A DNA stretch of 28,317 nt from an uncultured Clostridiaceae bacterium (GTDB lineage Bacteria > Bacillota > Clostridia > TANB77 > CAG-508): contig CAJKDR010000004.1 in NCBI GenBank assembly GCA_905198755.1, positions 1 to 28,317 of the forward strand. Reading direction: 5' to 3'. Shown here in pieces: positions 1 to 6,635 of the stretch (the stretch's first letter is position 1; each line of letters opens with the position of its first letter). The notes under the pieces were generated by a model. The model was not told where the DNA came from, made no database searches, and saw only the letters and a list, made by a program, of their open reading frames with translations. A program made the position numbers and the translations under genes.

Positions 1-218
1 TTTCTAAAATAACGTTTCTTAGAATTCCATTTAGAATAGCCACATACCCCTACCACTTTATTGTCTTGTTTTTCTATGATTATTTTCTCTACATCAGTTA
101 ATATTTCAAACCAATAAATCCATGCACATATTTTTCCTATTGCATTAGACCTCTTCTTTCCTAAATCCCACTCATCATCCAGCATATCTACAATTTGCTT
201 ATGATATTTAATTTTCAT
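1..218 (-). CDS. GNAT-like acetyltransferase, N-terminal part (cut by window edge)
   Basis: An open frame begins with ATG at 218 and runs off the left edge, so only about 72 codons are visible. The start follows CAGGAG with good spacing. The translation begins MKIKYHKQIVDMLDDEW and later contains EKIIIEKQDNKVVGVCGYSKW. The pattern 'KQDNKVVGVCGYS' resembles the beta-strand region of GNAT acetyltransferases, where a substrate-binding strand is followed by 'vvG'. The acetyl-CoA motif (RxxGxG) would lie beyond the edge and cannot be checked. The first bases overlap the last codons of the fragment upstream (208-375), as in translationally coupled genes. The family call is an inference from a short stretch; another small cytoplasmic enzyme is possible. 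Confidence 0.4.
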   Translation of the reverse strand, partial: MKIKYHKQIVDMLDDEWDLGKKRSNAIGKICAWIYWFEILTDVEKIIIEKQDNKVVGVCGYSKWNSKKRYFR

Positions 219-375
219 TATCCAACTCCTGTTTTTTATATTTATTCTTAATTATATCATTACTCACTTCTGTTTTATATTCTTCATAATAATATATTTC
301 CTTATTTAATTCTTTTGCATATTCAATTTCTAACTTTGTACTTTCTCCAATATAATTATCTTTATATTTTACCTC
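208..375 (-). pseudogene. C-terminal fragment resembling a nucleoside 2-deoxyribosyltransferase / DUF4406-type protein
   Basis: Directly after the TAA stop of the HD gene (376-378), the same frame stays open for 55 codons to a TAA at 208-210. It contains DNYIGESTKLEIEYAKELNK followed by EIYYYEEYK. From memory, 'GESTKxEIEYAKxLGKxIYY' is the usual C-terminal end of nucleoside 2-deoxyribosyltransferase-like and DUF4406 proteins. There is no ATG in frame, only ATA or ATT codons after a GAGGT that could serve as a weak ribosome site. The N-terminal catalytic part is absent. It is best read as the remnant of a gene whose front was lost, perhaps when the HD gene was placed upstream. The stop overlaps the start of the GNAT-like gene. 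Confidence 0.45.
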
Positions 376-984
376 TTACAAATTTTCTTTTATCTCTGGA
401 AATAAATCATAAAGATTATATCCCAACAAATTATCAAAATATTCTTTTAATTTATATGTTTCCTTTATATGATATTGTGTATTGGAATAAGCACCTCTTC
501 TAATCATTATATCAATTAACCTTTTATCAATTGTAAATACTTTATTTCCTTGTGGGCACATCAAGTCACATAAATTTATTAATTTTTCTTCTATAGAATA
601 TTTATGATTTTTTATAAAATTTGTCAAAAATGGATTATCACTTGGATTAGGAACTCCTCCAGCAGTACACACTATATCATTATTTAAATATGAATGAGTT
701 AGACATATATTAGCGTATTCATCATTATATCCTTTATTTTTTAAGTATTCATATCCTCTCATAACATGTCCATGTGACACACCATTATATTTACCAATAT
801 CGTATAAATAGCCTAAAGTAATTGTTTTATCTATGTCTACATTGATTCCGTTTTCACTTAATGCTTTTGCAATTATCCCAGCACTATTTCCAACGGATAT
901 ACAATGCTCTATCCATCTATCATCCGTTACTTTTTTTTTTTCAATTTCTAATAATTTTCTTGCTTCATTGCTCGTTAACTTCAT
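376..984 (-). CDS. HD-domain phosphohydrolase-like protein with YD in place of HD
   Basis: A 202-residue soluble protein starting at ATG 984, five bases after AGGAG. The layout is that of small HD-superfamily phosphohydrolases: the first metal-ligand His in RWIEHC (H27), the central motif at residues 60-65 reading LYDIGK, then SHGHVMRGYEYL and LTHSYLNND with further His residues. In the family the central motif is normally LHDIG; here the His is replaced by Tyr (Y61) while D62 stays. That should disturb the metal site, so the activity is uncertain. HD enzymes of this size hydrolyse nucleotides or phosphate esters. It is the third gene of a minus-strand run (fusion hydrolase, kinase, HD protein) with short gaps, which fits a nucleotide-related role. 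The substrate cannot be told. Confidence 0.7.
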   Translation of the reverse strand: MKLTSNEARKLLEIEKKKVTDDRWIEHCISVGNSAGIIAKALSENGINVDIDKTITLGYLYDIGKYNGVSHGHVMRGYEYLKNKGYNDEYANICLTHSYLNNDIVCTAGGVPNPSDNPFLTNFIKNHKYSIEEKLINLCDLMCPQGNKVFTIDKRLIDIMIRRGAYSNTQYHIKETYKLKEYFDNLLGYNLYDLFPEIKENL

Positions 985-1002
985 TTTTATTCTCCTAATA
1001 CT

Positions 1003-1488
1003 CTAAATAATATTTTCTTTTTTTAGTACATCTTCTAAATATTCACCTTTTTTCATCCAGATGACATTTTTACATTTATGTGGATACAATCTATAATATG
1101 CGTCTTTTATTCCTGATAAAAATTCTTCTTTATTGCCTCTTGCTTTGCATCTATCAATTATCTCATTTAACATATCTTCTTTAGGATAAACCACATAATA
1201 ATTAATCTTATTTTTCTCTAATAAATCTATTATTTCATTATGCATAGATATCAATACTATGTTACCTTTTTCTAAATTATTTACTATTTCTACATAATAA
1301 TTATTAGGAAATTCTAAATTTAATTTTCTTGTTTTTAAACCTTTTCTTTCTTCTACTGATATTTCCTTTAATTCATCATCAATAATATATTTGAAAGAGC
1401 TAGATTCTAAGTCAATTATATTACTATACTTTTTTGATAATGTAGTTTTTCCTATTGCTCCAAATCCTGCAATCAATATCCCATTCAT
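1003..1488 (-). CDS. Small P-loop nucleotide kinase-like protein
   Basis: A 161-residue protein with a Walker A motif at residues 8-15 (GFGAIGKT) immediately after a hydrophobic strand. DLESSSFKY follows at about residue 26, where nucleoside/nucleotide kinases hold a catalytic Asp. The basic stretch RCKARGNKEEF near residue 113 looks like the LID of phage-type nucleotide kinases. The gene starts seven bases after the stop of the upstream fusion gene, and AGGAGAG lies inside that gene's last codons, so the two are probably co-translated. It ends with TAG. The likely reaction is phosphate transfer from ATP to a nucleoside or nucleotide. The substrate is unknown, and a different small-molecule kinase is possible. 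Confidence 0.6.
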   Translation of the reverse strand: MNGILIAGFGAIGKTTLSKKYSNIIDLESSSFKYIIDDELKEISVEERKGLKTRKLNLEFPNNYYVEIVNNLEKGNIVLISMHNEIIDLLEKNKINYYVVYPKEDMLNEIIDRCKARGNKEEFLSGIKDAYYRLYPHKCKNVIWMKKGEYLEDVLKKENII

Positions 1489-1494
1489 TAATTA

Positions 1495-2919
1495 TTACTC
1501 TCCTAATTTTTTAAATAAATCTTCATATATTTTGTCTTTATTTAATTTTGTGATAAATGTAATTTTATGATTATTTTTTGTCATTTCATATGATGTATTT
1601 TCTTTTATTTTTGGGCAACTAAGTTCCTGAGTTTCAAACCACTTTTTATTTATCATATATGCTATAACAGCTATATCCCATATAACTCTTTCTTCTTGTA
1701 TTCCATGGTATCCATCATTGTAAAATCTTTCTATTAAGTAGTTACATAACTCTGATTTATTTCCTAGTTTTTGTTTTAGAATATTTATATTTATTTTTAA
1801 TCTTGATACAACCTCTTTACACGGTAATATTGTCAATTTAACTTTTGAGTTAAATACATTTTTAACTGCCTCTACATCTTGTTTAAAATTATATTCTAAA
1901 TTGTTTTTATAATTTATTTCATTTCCGCCTAACCATACAACTTCTATCTTATCAATTATTTTAGGCTCTTTTTTTATAGCTAGTCCAATATTAGTAATGG
2001 CTCCAATTCCTAATATATATGTTTTATCATTTTTTAATGCTACTTCTATAATTTTATTCACAGCATCATTATTTTCATTGTATCCATTTTGCATATAATC
2101 CATTGAACCTCTAAATACTTTGTTAGTACTATCAAAATTCAACCAGTTACATATTTTTATTATTTCTTTATAACTTAAATCTTGCCCCTCTTTTATAGTT
2201 ACTTTTTTAGATTCATGCGAGAATGGAGCAATTGTTATTGCTTCTATGTTGAAGATATCTTGATTTTTTAACATATACGCTAATGCAAATTGGTCATCAC
2301 ATTCATTATATGTATCTGTATCTAAAATCACATTTACTTTTTCTTTTTTATAGTTAGAAATAAACTCATATATTTCTTTCCAATTGTATACTCTTGTTCC
2401 TATGTATTGTTTATTAAAATCTGTATCCATTAATAAAGCCTCTATACCATATTGCTTCACAGAATTACAGACATGTGTAGAGTCATCAATCATTATATCT
2501 ATGTCTTTTCCTAAACAAACTATTGCTTTCTCTGAAGAATTATATGCATTAGTTAATAGTAATTCATCATAATTTATGTTGTACTTTTTTAACCAATTTC
2601 TTGTCATTTTATAAGGATTTGAATATTCTCCATTATCTCTTCCTGTTATAATATAAATTTTATGTCCTTCAGCTTTTAATTTGTTTATATATTCAGGCGC
2701 ATTTTCGATAATTCCTAAGTTTTTTGCGATTCTTTCTATATTTGTATTATAGAATTCATATATTTCTTTTTCATTCCAATCAAACATACCTCTTGTAACA
2801 AATAATTTCGGATTTATTATTCCTGTTCCACGTAATTCTTTATCGTGAATTAAAAATTCTTTTATTAACATTTCATTAAAATTTGATATTACATTATCTA
2901 TATCTATTCCTATATTCAT
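1495..2919 (-). CDS. Fused 5'-nucleotidase (HAD, NT5C-like) and inosine-uridine-type nucleoside hydrolase
   Basis: The start is ATG 2919, preceded by AGGAG. The frame is open further upstream, but that part runs through a terminator and promoter. The protein has 474 residues. Residues 1-190 are a HAD phosphatase of the 5'(3')-deoxyribonucleotidase type: motif I DIDNV (D6, D8), motif II IITGRD near 91, a Lys in SSEKA, and motif IV IMIDDS near 142-147. Residues 195-474 are a nucleoside hydrolase: LDTDTYNECDDQ at 199-210 (calcium-binding Asp cluster), WLGGNE at 329-334, LEYNFKQDVEAV at 341-352, and the late Asp ligand in WDIAVIAY (D415). Together the domains could take a nucleotide to a nucleoside and then to base plus ribose on one chain. 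It is led by copy 1 of the RNA module and followed by the kinase gene. Confidence 0.85.
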   Translation of the reverse strand: MNIGIDIDNVISNFNEMLIKEFLIHDKELRGTGIINPKLFVTRGMFDWNEKEIYEFYNTNIERIAKNLGIIENAPEYINKLKAEGHKIYIITGRDNGEYSNPYKMTRNWLKKYNINYDELLLTNAYNSSEKAIVCLGKDIDIMIDDSTHVCNSVKQYGIEALLMDTDFNKQYIGTRVYNWKEIYEFISNYKKEKVNVILDTDTYNECDDQFALAYMLKNQDIFNIEAITIAPFSHESKKVTIKEGQDLSYKEIIKICNWLNFDSTNKVFRGSMDYMQNGYNENNDAVNKIIEVALKNDKTYILGIGAITNIGLAIKKEPKIIDKIEVVWLGGNEINYKNNLEYNFKQDVEAVKNVFNSKVKLTILPCKEVVSRLKININILKQKLGNKSELCNYLIERFYNDGYHGIQEERVIWDIAVIAYMINKKWFETQELSCPKIKENTSYEMTKNNHKITFITKLNKDKIYEDLFKKLGE

Positions 2920-2950
2920 TATATCTTTTCTCCTAAAATATTTCGATTTA

Positions 2951-2979
2951 ATTCTACCATATAATACTTTTTTTAACAA
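2951..2979 (-). promoter_or_regulatory. Promoter P2 of RNA module copy 1, driving the fused hydrolase
   Basis: On the minus strand TTGTTA (2979-2974), a 17-base spacer and TAGAAT (2956-2951). It lies just downstream of the module's terminator. Transcription should start near 2944, about 25 bases before the ATG at 2919. The same boxes and spacing recur in copy 2. Confidence 0.6.
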
Positions 2980-2986
2980 TAGTAAT

Positions 2987-3022
2987 AAAAAAAACGAGCG
3001 GAAAGCATAACACTTTCCGCTC
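2987..3022 (-). terminator. Intrinsic terminator of RNA copy 1
   Basis: Ten-base stem GAGCGGAAAG/CTTTCCGCTC with a 7-base loop, followed on the minus strand by G and eight T. It is very strong, and lies between P1 and the downstream gene. The GGAAAG arm also occurs earlier in the RNA (in TAGGAAAGGCTC), so an alternative pairing with the 3' arm CTTTCC is conceivable. Confidence 0.9.
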
Positions 3023-3212
3023 AAGGCTCAATTCAAGGACAGGAATATTTAATTATATCAGCTTAATACCTATGCAATTTTTTTATTATGTATTCCTTAT
3101 GATTAATCACGCCTTTAGAGGAGAAATCAATGCCCGTATCACATTGGGGATTAATCAGAGCCTTTCCTATTGTATGCTTATATAAAAAAGCATACCAAGT
3201 ATTAGGATATCT
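2988..3212 (-). ncRNA. Structured RNA of unknown family, copy 1
   Basis: Predicted transcript of ~225 nt from P1 to the terminator. Helices seen by eye, 5' to 3': TCCTA pairs with TAGGA around a perfect 8-bp hairpin (GTATGCTT/AAGCATAC). AAGGCTC pairs with GAGCCTT at long range and closes a junction. Inside it TGATTAATC pairs with GATTAATCA, with a small CAATG/CATTG hairpin within. Also inside, AAGGAAT pairs with ATTCCT. The terminator hairpin follows. The stem AAGGAAT/ATTCCT becomes AAGGAAC/GTTCCT in copy 2, a compensatory change. I do not recognise a known riboswitch consensus. It could be a stand-alone small RNA or a leader that controls read-through. Confidence 0.7.
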
Positions 3213-3218
3213 GTTAAT

Positions 3219-3247
3219 ATGTTAACATAATTTAATATTTTTGTCAA
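3219..3247 (-). promoter_or_regulatory. Promoter P1 of RNA module copy 1
   Basis: Perfect -35 box TTGACA (3247-3242), 17-base spacer, -10 box TAACAT (3224-3219). The start point should be the A near 3212. Both boxes and the spacing are kept in copy 2, although spacer bases differ. Confidence 0.75.
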
Positions 3248-3334
3248 ATCACATATACTCCATTCATTTATGTTCCTTTTGTTTTTTGTACTCAATTTTA
3301 ATTAAGCATATAATACTTTATATTTACGAAATTT

Positions 3335-4546
3335 TTATTTTTTTAATTTTTTTGCCAAATCAATAGTTATACCAAAATAAAATAATAAGAATATAAGTAA
3401 TAAAGTAATAATATATATCATTTTAACATTAGTTAATAATAAACTAACTGCTGTTGCTAGAAAACATCTTACTATTTTTCTAGATAAGTTATATCTATGC
3501 ATTACAATTTCTTGGTCCTTGACTTCACAATTATTAAATAGCTCTACTTTTGTGAAAATCATTATAGGATCTCTTGCAAATAATAATATACAAAATCCTA
3601 TTGCCATAACCAGTGTTCCTATAACATTGTAATTAATCAAGCTTCCACTAATCATAAGAAATGATGATATAACTACTAAAAAGTTTATTAGTATAATTAG
3701 GTTTTGTTTTAGTTTTTTATACATCTTATCAAAGACAGCATTTGCCACAACTCTTGATATTCTTGAAAACGCTATAATAACAGTTAAACCAATTGACGCT
3801 TTTCCAATATCTATATATTCTTGTAAATCATATTGAATAAATATTTTACCATTTTCTTGTAAAGTTTCTACTGTTGCATATAACAATCCATAAACTACAA
3901 TAATCAATATTATTACTATATTCCAATTTACTTTTATTTTTTTATTTTGTTTATTCTCTAACATATTATCATTTTTATATTCATAAATGTAACTTGACAA
4001 AAATATATTAAATATACAAATCGAAATGCTTAATATCATTGGTAGATATCTATTTATATTAAAAACAAATCCTGCTATAAAAGATATTATCATTGTAATT
4101 ACAGCATAATTAAAACTAGCCTTACTCTGTATTTTAGAAAAATCTTCTTCTTTGTTAACAGCTTTTAAGTTTCTTTTAAGTATAACACTTCCCATACCAA
4201 TGAAGTAAAAACTTAAGTCATAAATTATCTTTCCTATTCCTACTATAAAGAAACTTTTAGCAAAAGTCATGATAATTGCTGCTAACAAAAGTAAAACAAC
4301 TCCTGTTCTAACAGATTTTAAATTTCCTAATCTTTTTATTATCTTAAATACAATTCCCTGAAATATTATTGTTGAGAAAATTGATATTGCTGATAGCATG
4401 CTAACTTGTGAAGCACTAAAATTTTTAACTGTTGTTAAAAACAAAGTATTAATCGCAGCCCAGAACATCAAGTCATCTGTTAGTCCTGCAAAATATGGAT
4501 AAATTTTATTACTTAATTCAATTTTATTTTTTGTATTTTCGTTCAT
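3335..4546 (-). CDS. MFS transporter
   Basis: A 403-residue integral membrane protein with about 12 hydrophobic segments in two halves, split by a charged cytoplasmic loop near residues 193-208 (YKNDNMLENKQNKKIKVN). The loop after TM2, IIKRLGNLKSVRTG, resembles the MFS loop 2-3 signature. Starts at ATG 4546 after AGGAAA. It is isolated in its own unit: P2 of RNA module copy 2 lies 67 bases upstream, and module copy 1 lies downstream, so the gene is flanked by direct repeats. Next to nucleotide-degrading and APH-type genes it might export or import a nucleoside or drug. The substrate cannot be read from the sequence. No disruption was seen. Confidence 0.8.
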   Translation of the reverse strand: MNENTKNKIELSNKIYPYFAGLTDDLMFWAAINTLFLTTVKNFSASQVSMLSAISIFSTIIFQGIVFKIIKRLGNLKSVRTGVVLLLLAAIIMTFAKSFFIVGIGKIIYDLSFYFIGMGSVILKRNLKAVNKEEDFSKIQSKASFNYAVITMIISFIAGFVFNINRYLPMILSISICIFNIFLSSYIYEYKNDNMLENKQNKKIKVNWNIVIILIIVVYGLLYATVETLQENGKIFIQYDLQEYIDIGKASIGLTVIIAFSRISRVVANAVFDKMYKKLKQNLIILINFLVVISSFLMISGSLINYNVIGTLVMAIGFCILLFARDPIMIFTKVELFNNCEVKDQEIVMHRYNLSRKIVRCFLATAVSLLLTNVKMIYIITLLLIFLLFYFGITIDLAKKLKK

Positions 4547-4612
4547 TTTTTATTATATTTCCTATCTCATTTTATAATATTAAAATATTTTTATTAAGCA
4601 AATCTGTTTTTC

Positions 4613-4641
4613 ATTCTACCATATATTACTTTTTTTAACAA
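4613..4641 (-). promoter_or_regulatory. Promoter P2 of RNA module copy 2, driving the MFS gene
   Basis: TTGTTA (4641-4636), 17-base spacer, TAGAAT (4618-4613), the same as in copy 1. It lies after the terminator and 67 bases before the MFS ATG. Confidence 0.6.
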
Positions 4642-4647
4642 TAGAAA

Positions 4648-4685
4648 TAAAAAAAAACGAGCGGAAAGCATAATGCTTTCCGCTC
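4648..4685 (-). terminator. Intrinsic terminator of RNA copy 2
   Basis: Stem GAGCGGAAAG/CTTTCCGCTC (4659-4668 with 4676-4685), 7-base loop, then G and a run of about ten T on the minus strand. Confidence 0.9.
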
Positions 4686-4863
4686 AAGGCTCAATTCAAG
4701 GACAGGAACTTATATATGAACAAAACTGAAAATTTTATAATTGTTCCTTATGATTAATCACGCTTTTAGAGGAGAAATCAATGCAGTGGTCACATTTGGG
4801 ATTAATCAGAGCCTTTCCTATTGTATGCTTATATAAAAAAGCATACCAAGTATTAGGATATCT
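4650..4863 (-). ncRNA. Structured RNA of unknown family, copy 2
   Basis: Predicted ~214-nt transcript with the same helices as copy 1: TCCTA/TAGGA around GTATGCTT/AAGCATAC, long-range AAGGCTC/GAGCCTT, TGATTAATC/GATTAATCA, and AAGGAAC/GTTCCT. The last pair keeps base pairing although both arms changed relative to copy 1. The loop it closes is unrelated in sequence to copy 1 and about 12 nt shorter. The small inner hairpin is weaker here (AATG/CATT). Selection therefore appears to act on structure. Confidence 0.7.
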
Positions 4864-4869
4864 GTTAAC

Positions 4870-4898
4870 ATGTTAACATAATTTTATATATTTGTCAA
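4870..4898 (-). promoter_or_regulatory. Promoter P1 of RNA module copy 2
   Basis: TTGACA (4898-4893), 17-base spacer, TAACAT (4875-4870); start expected at the A near 4863. It reads away from the end of the APH-type gene at 4971. Confidence 0.75.
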
Positions 4899-4970
4899 TT
4901 ATTTCTAATTATTGATTTTCTAATAATATTTGAAATATTTATCTCTTACTGATTTATTATATCATTTCTT

Positions 4971-5963
4971 CTATATATTATTTAGTATCTCATTCCAGAA
5001 ATTATTATTGCTGAGCTCTAGAGCCTTTTCACTCTCATTATAGCAAGACCTATCTTCTTCAGATTCTTCTCTTTGATTAATTAGATAACTTATTTGCAAA
5101 ATTCCCATTGCATTGACAATATTAAAAAATATTGGAAATACTTCTTTTTCATAATCAGTCAGCTTATTATATTTATCATATTCTTTTAAAAGTATTTTTA
5201 TTTTGCTTTTGGTTTTCTTTATGCTCTCTGAACTTAAACACAAATCAGAAGAACTCACTACCAAATCTACAATTCTAGGTGAATAATTAGATGAACCAAA
5301 ATCTATTATCCATATTTTTTCGTCATTATCTTTCATAACATTACTTTTTATTATATCTCCATGTATAAAAGCATATGGTAATTTTTTTATATCAACTTTT
5401 TTAAAGTTGATTAATAATTCATTTATTTTTTTATAATCTTGTTCATTCAAATATTGTTTTTTGTCTTCAAACTCTTCTATAAAATTTACAATTGCCCATT
5501 TATCATATATAAACCCTGAATTTAATTGTTGTTTATGTATATTTGCCATTTGCCTTACAATTTCTTTTATTTCATCTTCATTTGGACTAGTTCCTAAGTC
5601 AAAAAAGCTATTTCCATTTATGTACTCAAACAAACATAATCTATATTTTACGTCTTCTACTTCAATTATACATTCACTTTCTCCATTTATTTTGTATAAC
5701 TTCGGTGTATTTATGTCAGTTAATTCTGCTAATTCAATTCTATCAATATAATTTTTACAATCTTTATCTGTTCTTTCTTCAGAGAATATTTTCACACAAT
5801 ATTTTCCTGTAGATGTTTCTAATATATAATTAAAATCCTCATAACCTACAGCAATTACTGTATCAGAAAGATATTCACCCAATCCATACATATTGCAAAT
5901 CTTTTTAGAAATTATACTCAATTCAGTATTTAAATTAATTCTATCACTAAAATCCTGTTTCAT
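4971..5963 (-). CDS. Aminoglycoside phosphotransferase (APH)-family kinase
   Basis: A 330-residue soluble protein of the APH/choline-kinase fold. An N-lobe Lys lies in KYCVKIF (K58). The catalytic loop is HGDIIKSN at 201-208 (D203 base, N208) and the metal-binding motif is DFGSS at 221-225, preceded by the strand IWII. The length is normal for the family, which phosphorylates small molecules such as antibiotics, homoserine, thiamine or sugars. The start is ATG 5963 after GGAG with a long 12-base spacer. It lies 65 bases downstream of the deaminase gene and upstream of RNA module copy 2. A drug- or nucleoside-modifying role fits the neighbours but is only a guess. Confidence 0.8.
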   Translation of the reverse strand: MKQDFSDRINLNTELSIISKKICNMYGLGEYLSDTVIAVGYEDFNYILETSTGKYCVKIFSEERTDKDCKNYIDRIELAELTDINTPKLYKINGESECIIEVEDVKYRLCLFEYINGNSFFDLGTSPNEDEIKEIVRQMANIHKQQLNSGFIYDKWAIVNFIEEFEDKKQYLNEQDYKKINELLINFKKVDIKKLPYAFIHGDIIKSNVMKDNDEKIWIIDFGSSNYSPRIVDLVVSSSDLCLSSESIKKTKSKIKILLKEYDKYNKLTDYEKEVFPIFFNIVNAMGILQISYLINQREESEEDRSCYNESEKALELSNNNFWNEILNNI

Positions 5964-6028
5964 TAAAGGTTACTACTCCATATATTATTTTTTCTCAAAG
6001 ATATATATCTTTTTTATACTACGAATAA

Positions 6029-6499
6029 TTAATTATTCCTTGCATTTTCAATTTGTAATTGACATTCATTTTGTAATATTCCAATTTCAATATTTAACTC
6101 ATTAACTGCTTTTTCTTTAATATCAAATATAGTTATATTAGGATTCATATCAACTTCACTTGGTGCTCCATATATATAATTTTGTATTTTTGCTTTAATA
6201 CAAGCCGACATACACATACTACAACTCCATGCATTTGACATTATACAATATTTTGATAAATCCCTTGTATTTAATTTTTTACATGCTTTTGTAATCAAAT
6301 TTATTTCAGCATGTAGAACAGGATTGCACATTGATTTTGCGGTATTGTGAGCTTTTTCAATTATATTACCATTTTCATCAATTAGTATTGCACCAAATGG
6401 TGAATTTCCTTCTTCTATTGCTTTTTCAACTTCTAACATTACAGTTCTCATTAAAGTTTCTTTTTCTTTTTTATTAAAATTCATTTCCACACTTTTCAT
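6029..6499 (-). CDS. Cytidine/deoxycytidylate-deaminase-fold protein (nucleoside deaminase-like)
   Basis: A 156-residue zinc deaminase-fold protein. SPFGAILID at 33-41 is followed by the first zinc motif LHAEIN (H63, catalytic E65) and the second motif WSCSMCMSACI (C93, C96). These families (guanine deaminase, TadA, CMP/dCMP deaminase) normally read PCxxC; here the Pro before the first Cys is Ser, while all zinc ligands remain. It probably deaminates a base, nucleoside or nucleotide. The annotated ATG 6499 has a poorly spaced AAGGAT; ATG codons at residues 6 and 17 are possible starts. It is first in the minus-strand run that continues with the APH-type gene, which adds to the nucleotide theme of the block. 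Confidence 0.7.
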   Translation of the reverse strand: MKSVEMNFNKKEKETLMRTVMLEVEKAIEEGNSPFGAILIDENGNIIEKAHNTAKSMCNPVLHAEINLITKACKKLNTRDLSKYCIMSNAWSCSMCMSACIKAKIQNYIYGAPSEVDMNPNITIFDIKEKAVNELNIEIGILQNECQLQIENARNN

Positions 6500-6635
6500 A
6501 ATAAATTAACCATATCCTTTTTTATTTATATAATATTATACATCAAAATATCAATTCAACAATTTTTTATATTGTTTTCTACTATTTACAAACATATTTA
6601 TCATTGCATTTACGTAATCATATTAAAATCAAGTA

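Larger units (their letters stand above)
2951..3247 (-). repeat. RNA module copy 1 (direct repeat, ~297 bp)
   Basis: This segment is repeated in the same orientation at 4613-4898. The order on the minus strand is promoter P1, structured RNA, intrinsic terminator, promoter P2. About 65 bases starting at the RNA 5' end are identical between copies. The loop between 3042 and ~3095 differs in both sequence and length. The module ends just before the fused hydrolase gene. Confidence 0.9.
4613..4898 (-). repeat. RNA module copy 2 (direct repeat, ~286 bp)
   Basis: Second copy of the promoter-RNA-terminator-promoter unit, in the same orientation as 2951-3247 and directly upstream of the MFS gene. 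Differences concentrate in the apical loop between the arms of one stem (~4710-4742) and in the small inner hairpin (~4782-4800); promoters, the first 65 transcribed bases and the terminator are nearly identical. Confidence 0.9.

Noticed and set aside
985..1005. In-frame read-through of the kinase TAG into the HD gene (18 bases, no other stop)
   Set aside because: The HD gene has its own strong AGGAG and ATG; TAG also ends other genes here, so normal termination and re-initiation are expected.
2919..3024. A 35-residue N-terminal extension of the fused hydrolase frame
   Set aside because: It runs through the terminator and promoter P2 of the RNA module; ATG 2919 has its own AGGAG and aligns with the HAD motif start.
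3100..3170. Conserved ATG-TGA (start-stop mini-ORF) in both RNA copies
   Set aside because: It has no ribosome site and lies in a hairpin loop; it is more likely structural than a regulatory start-stop ORF.
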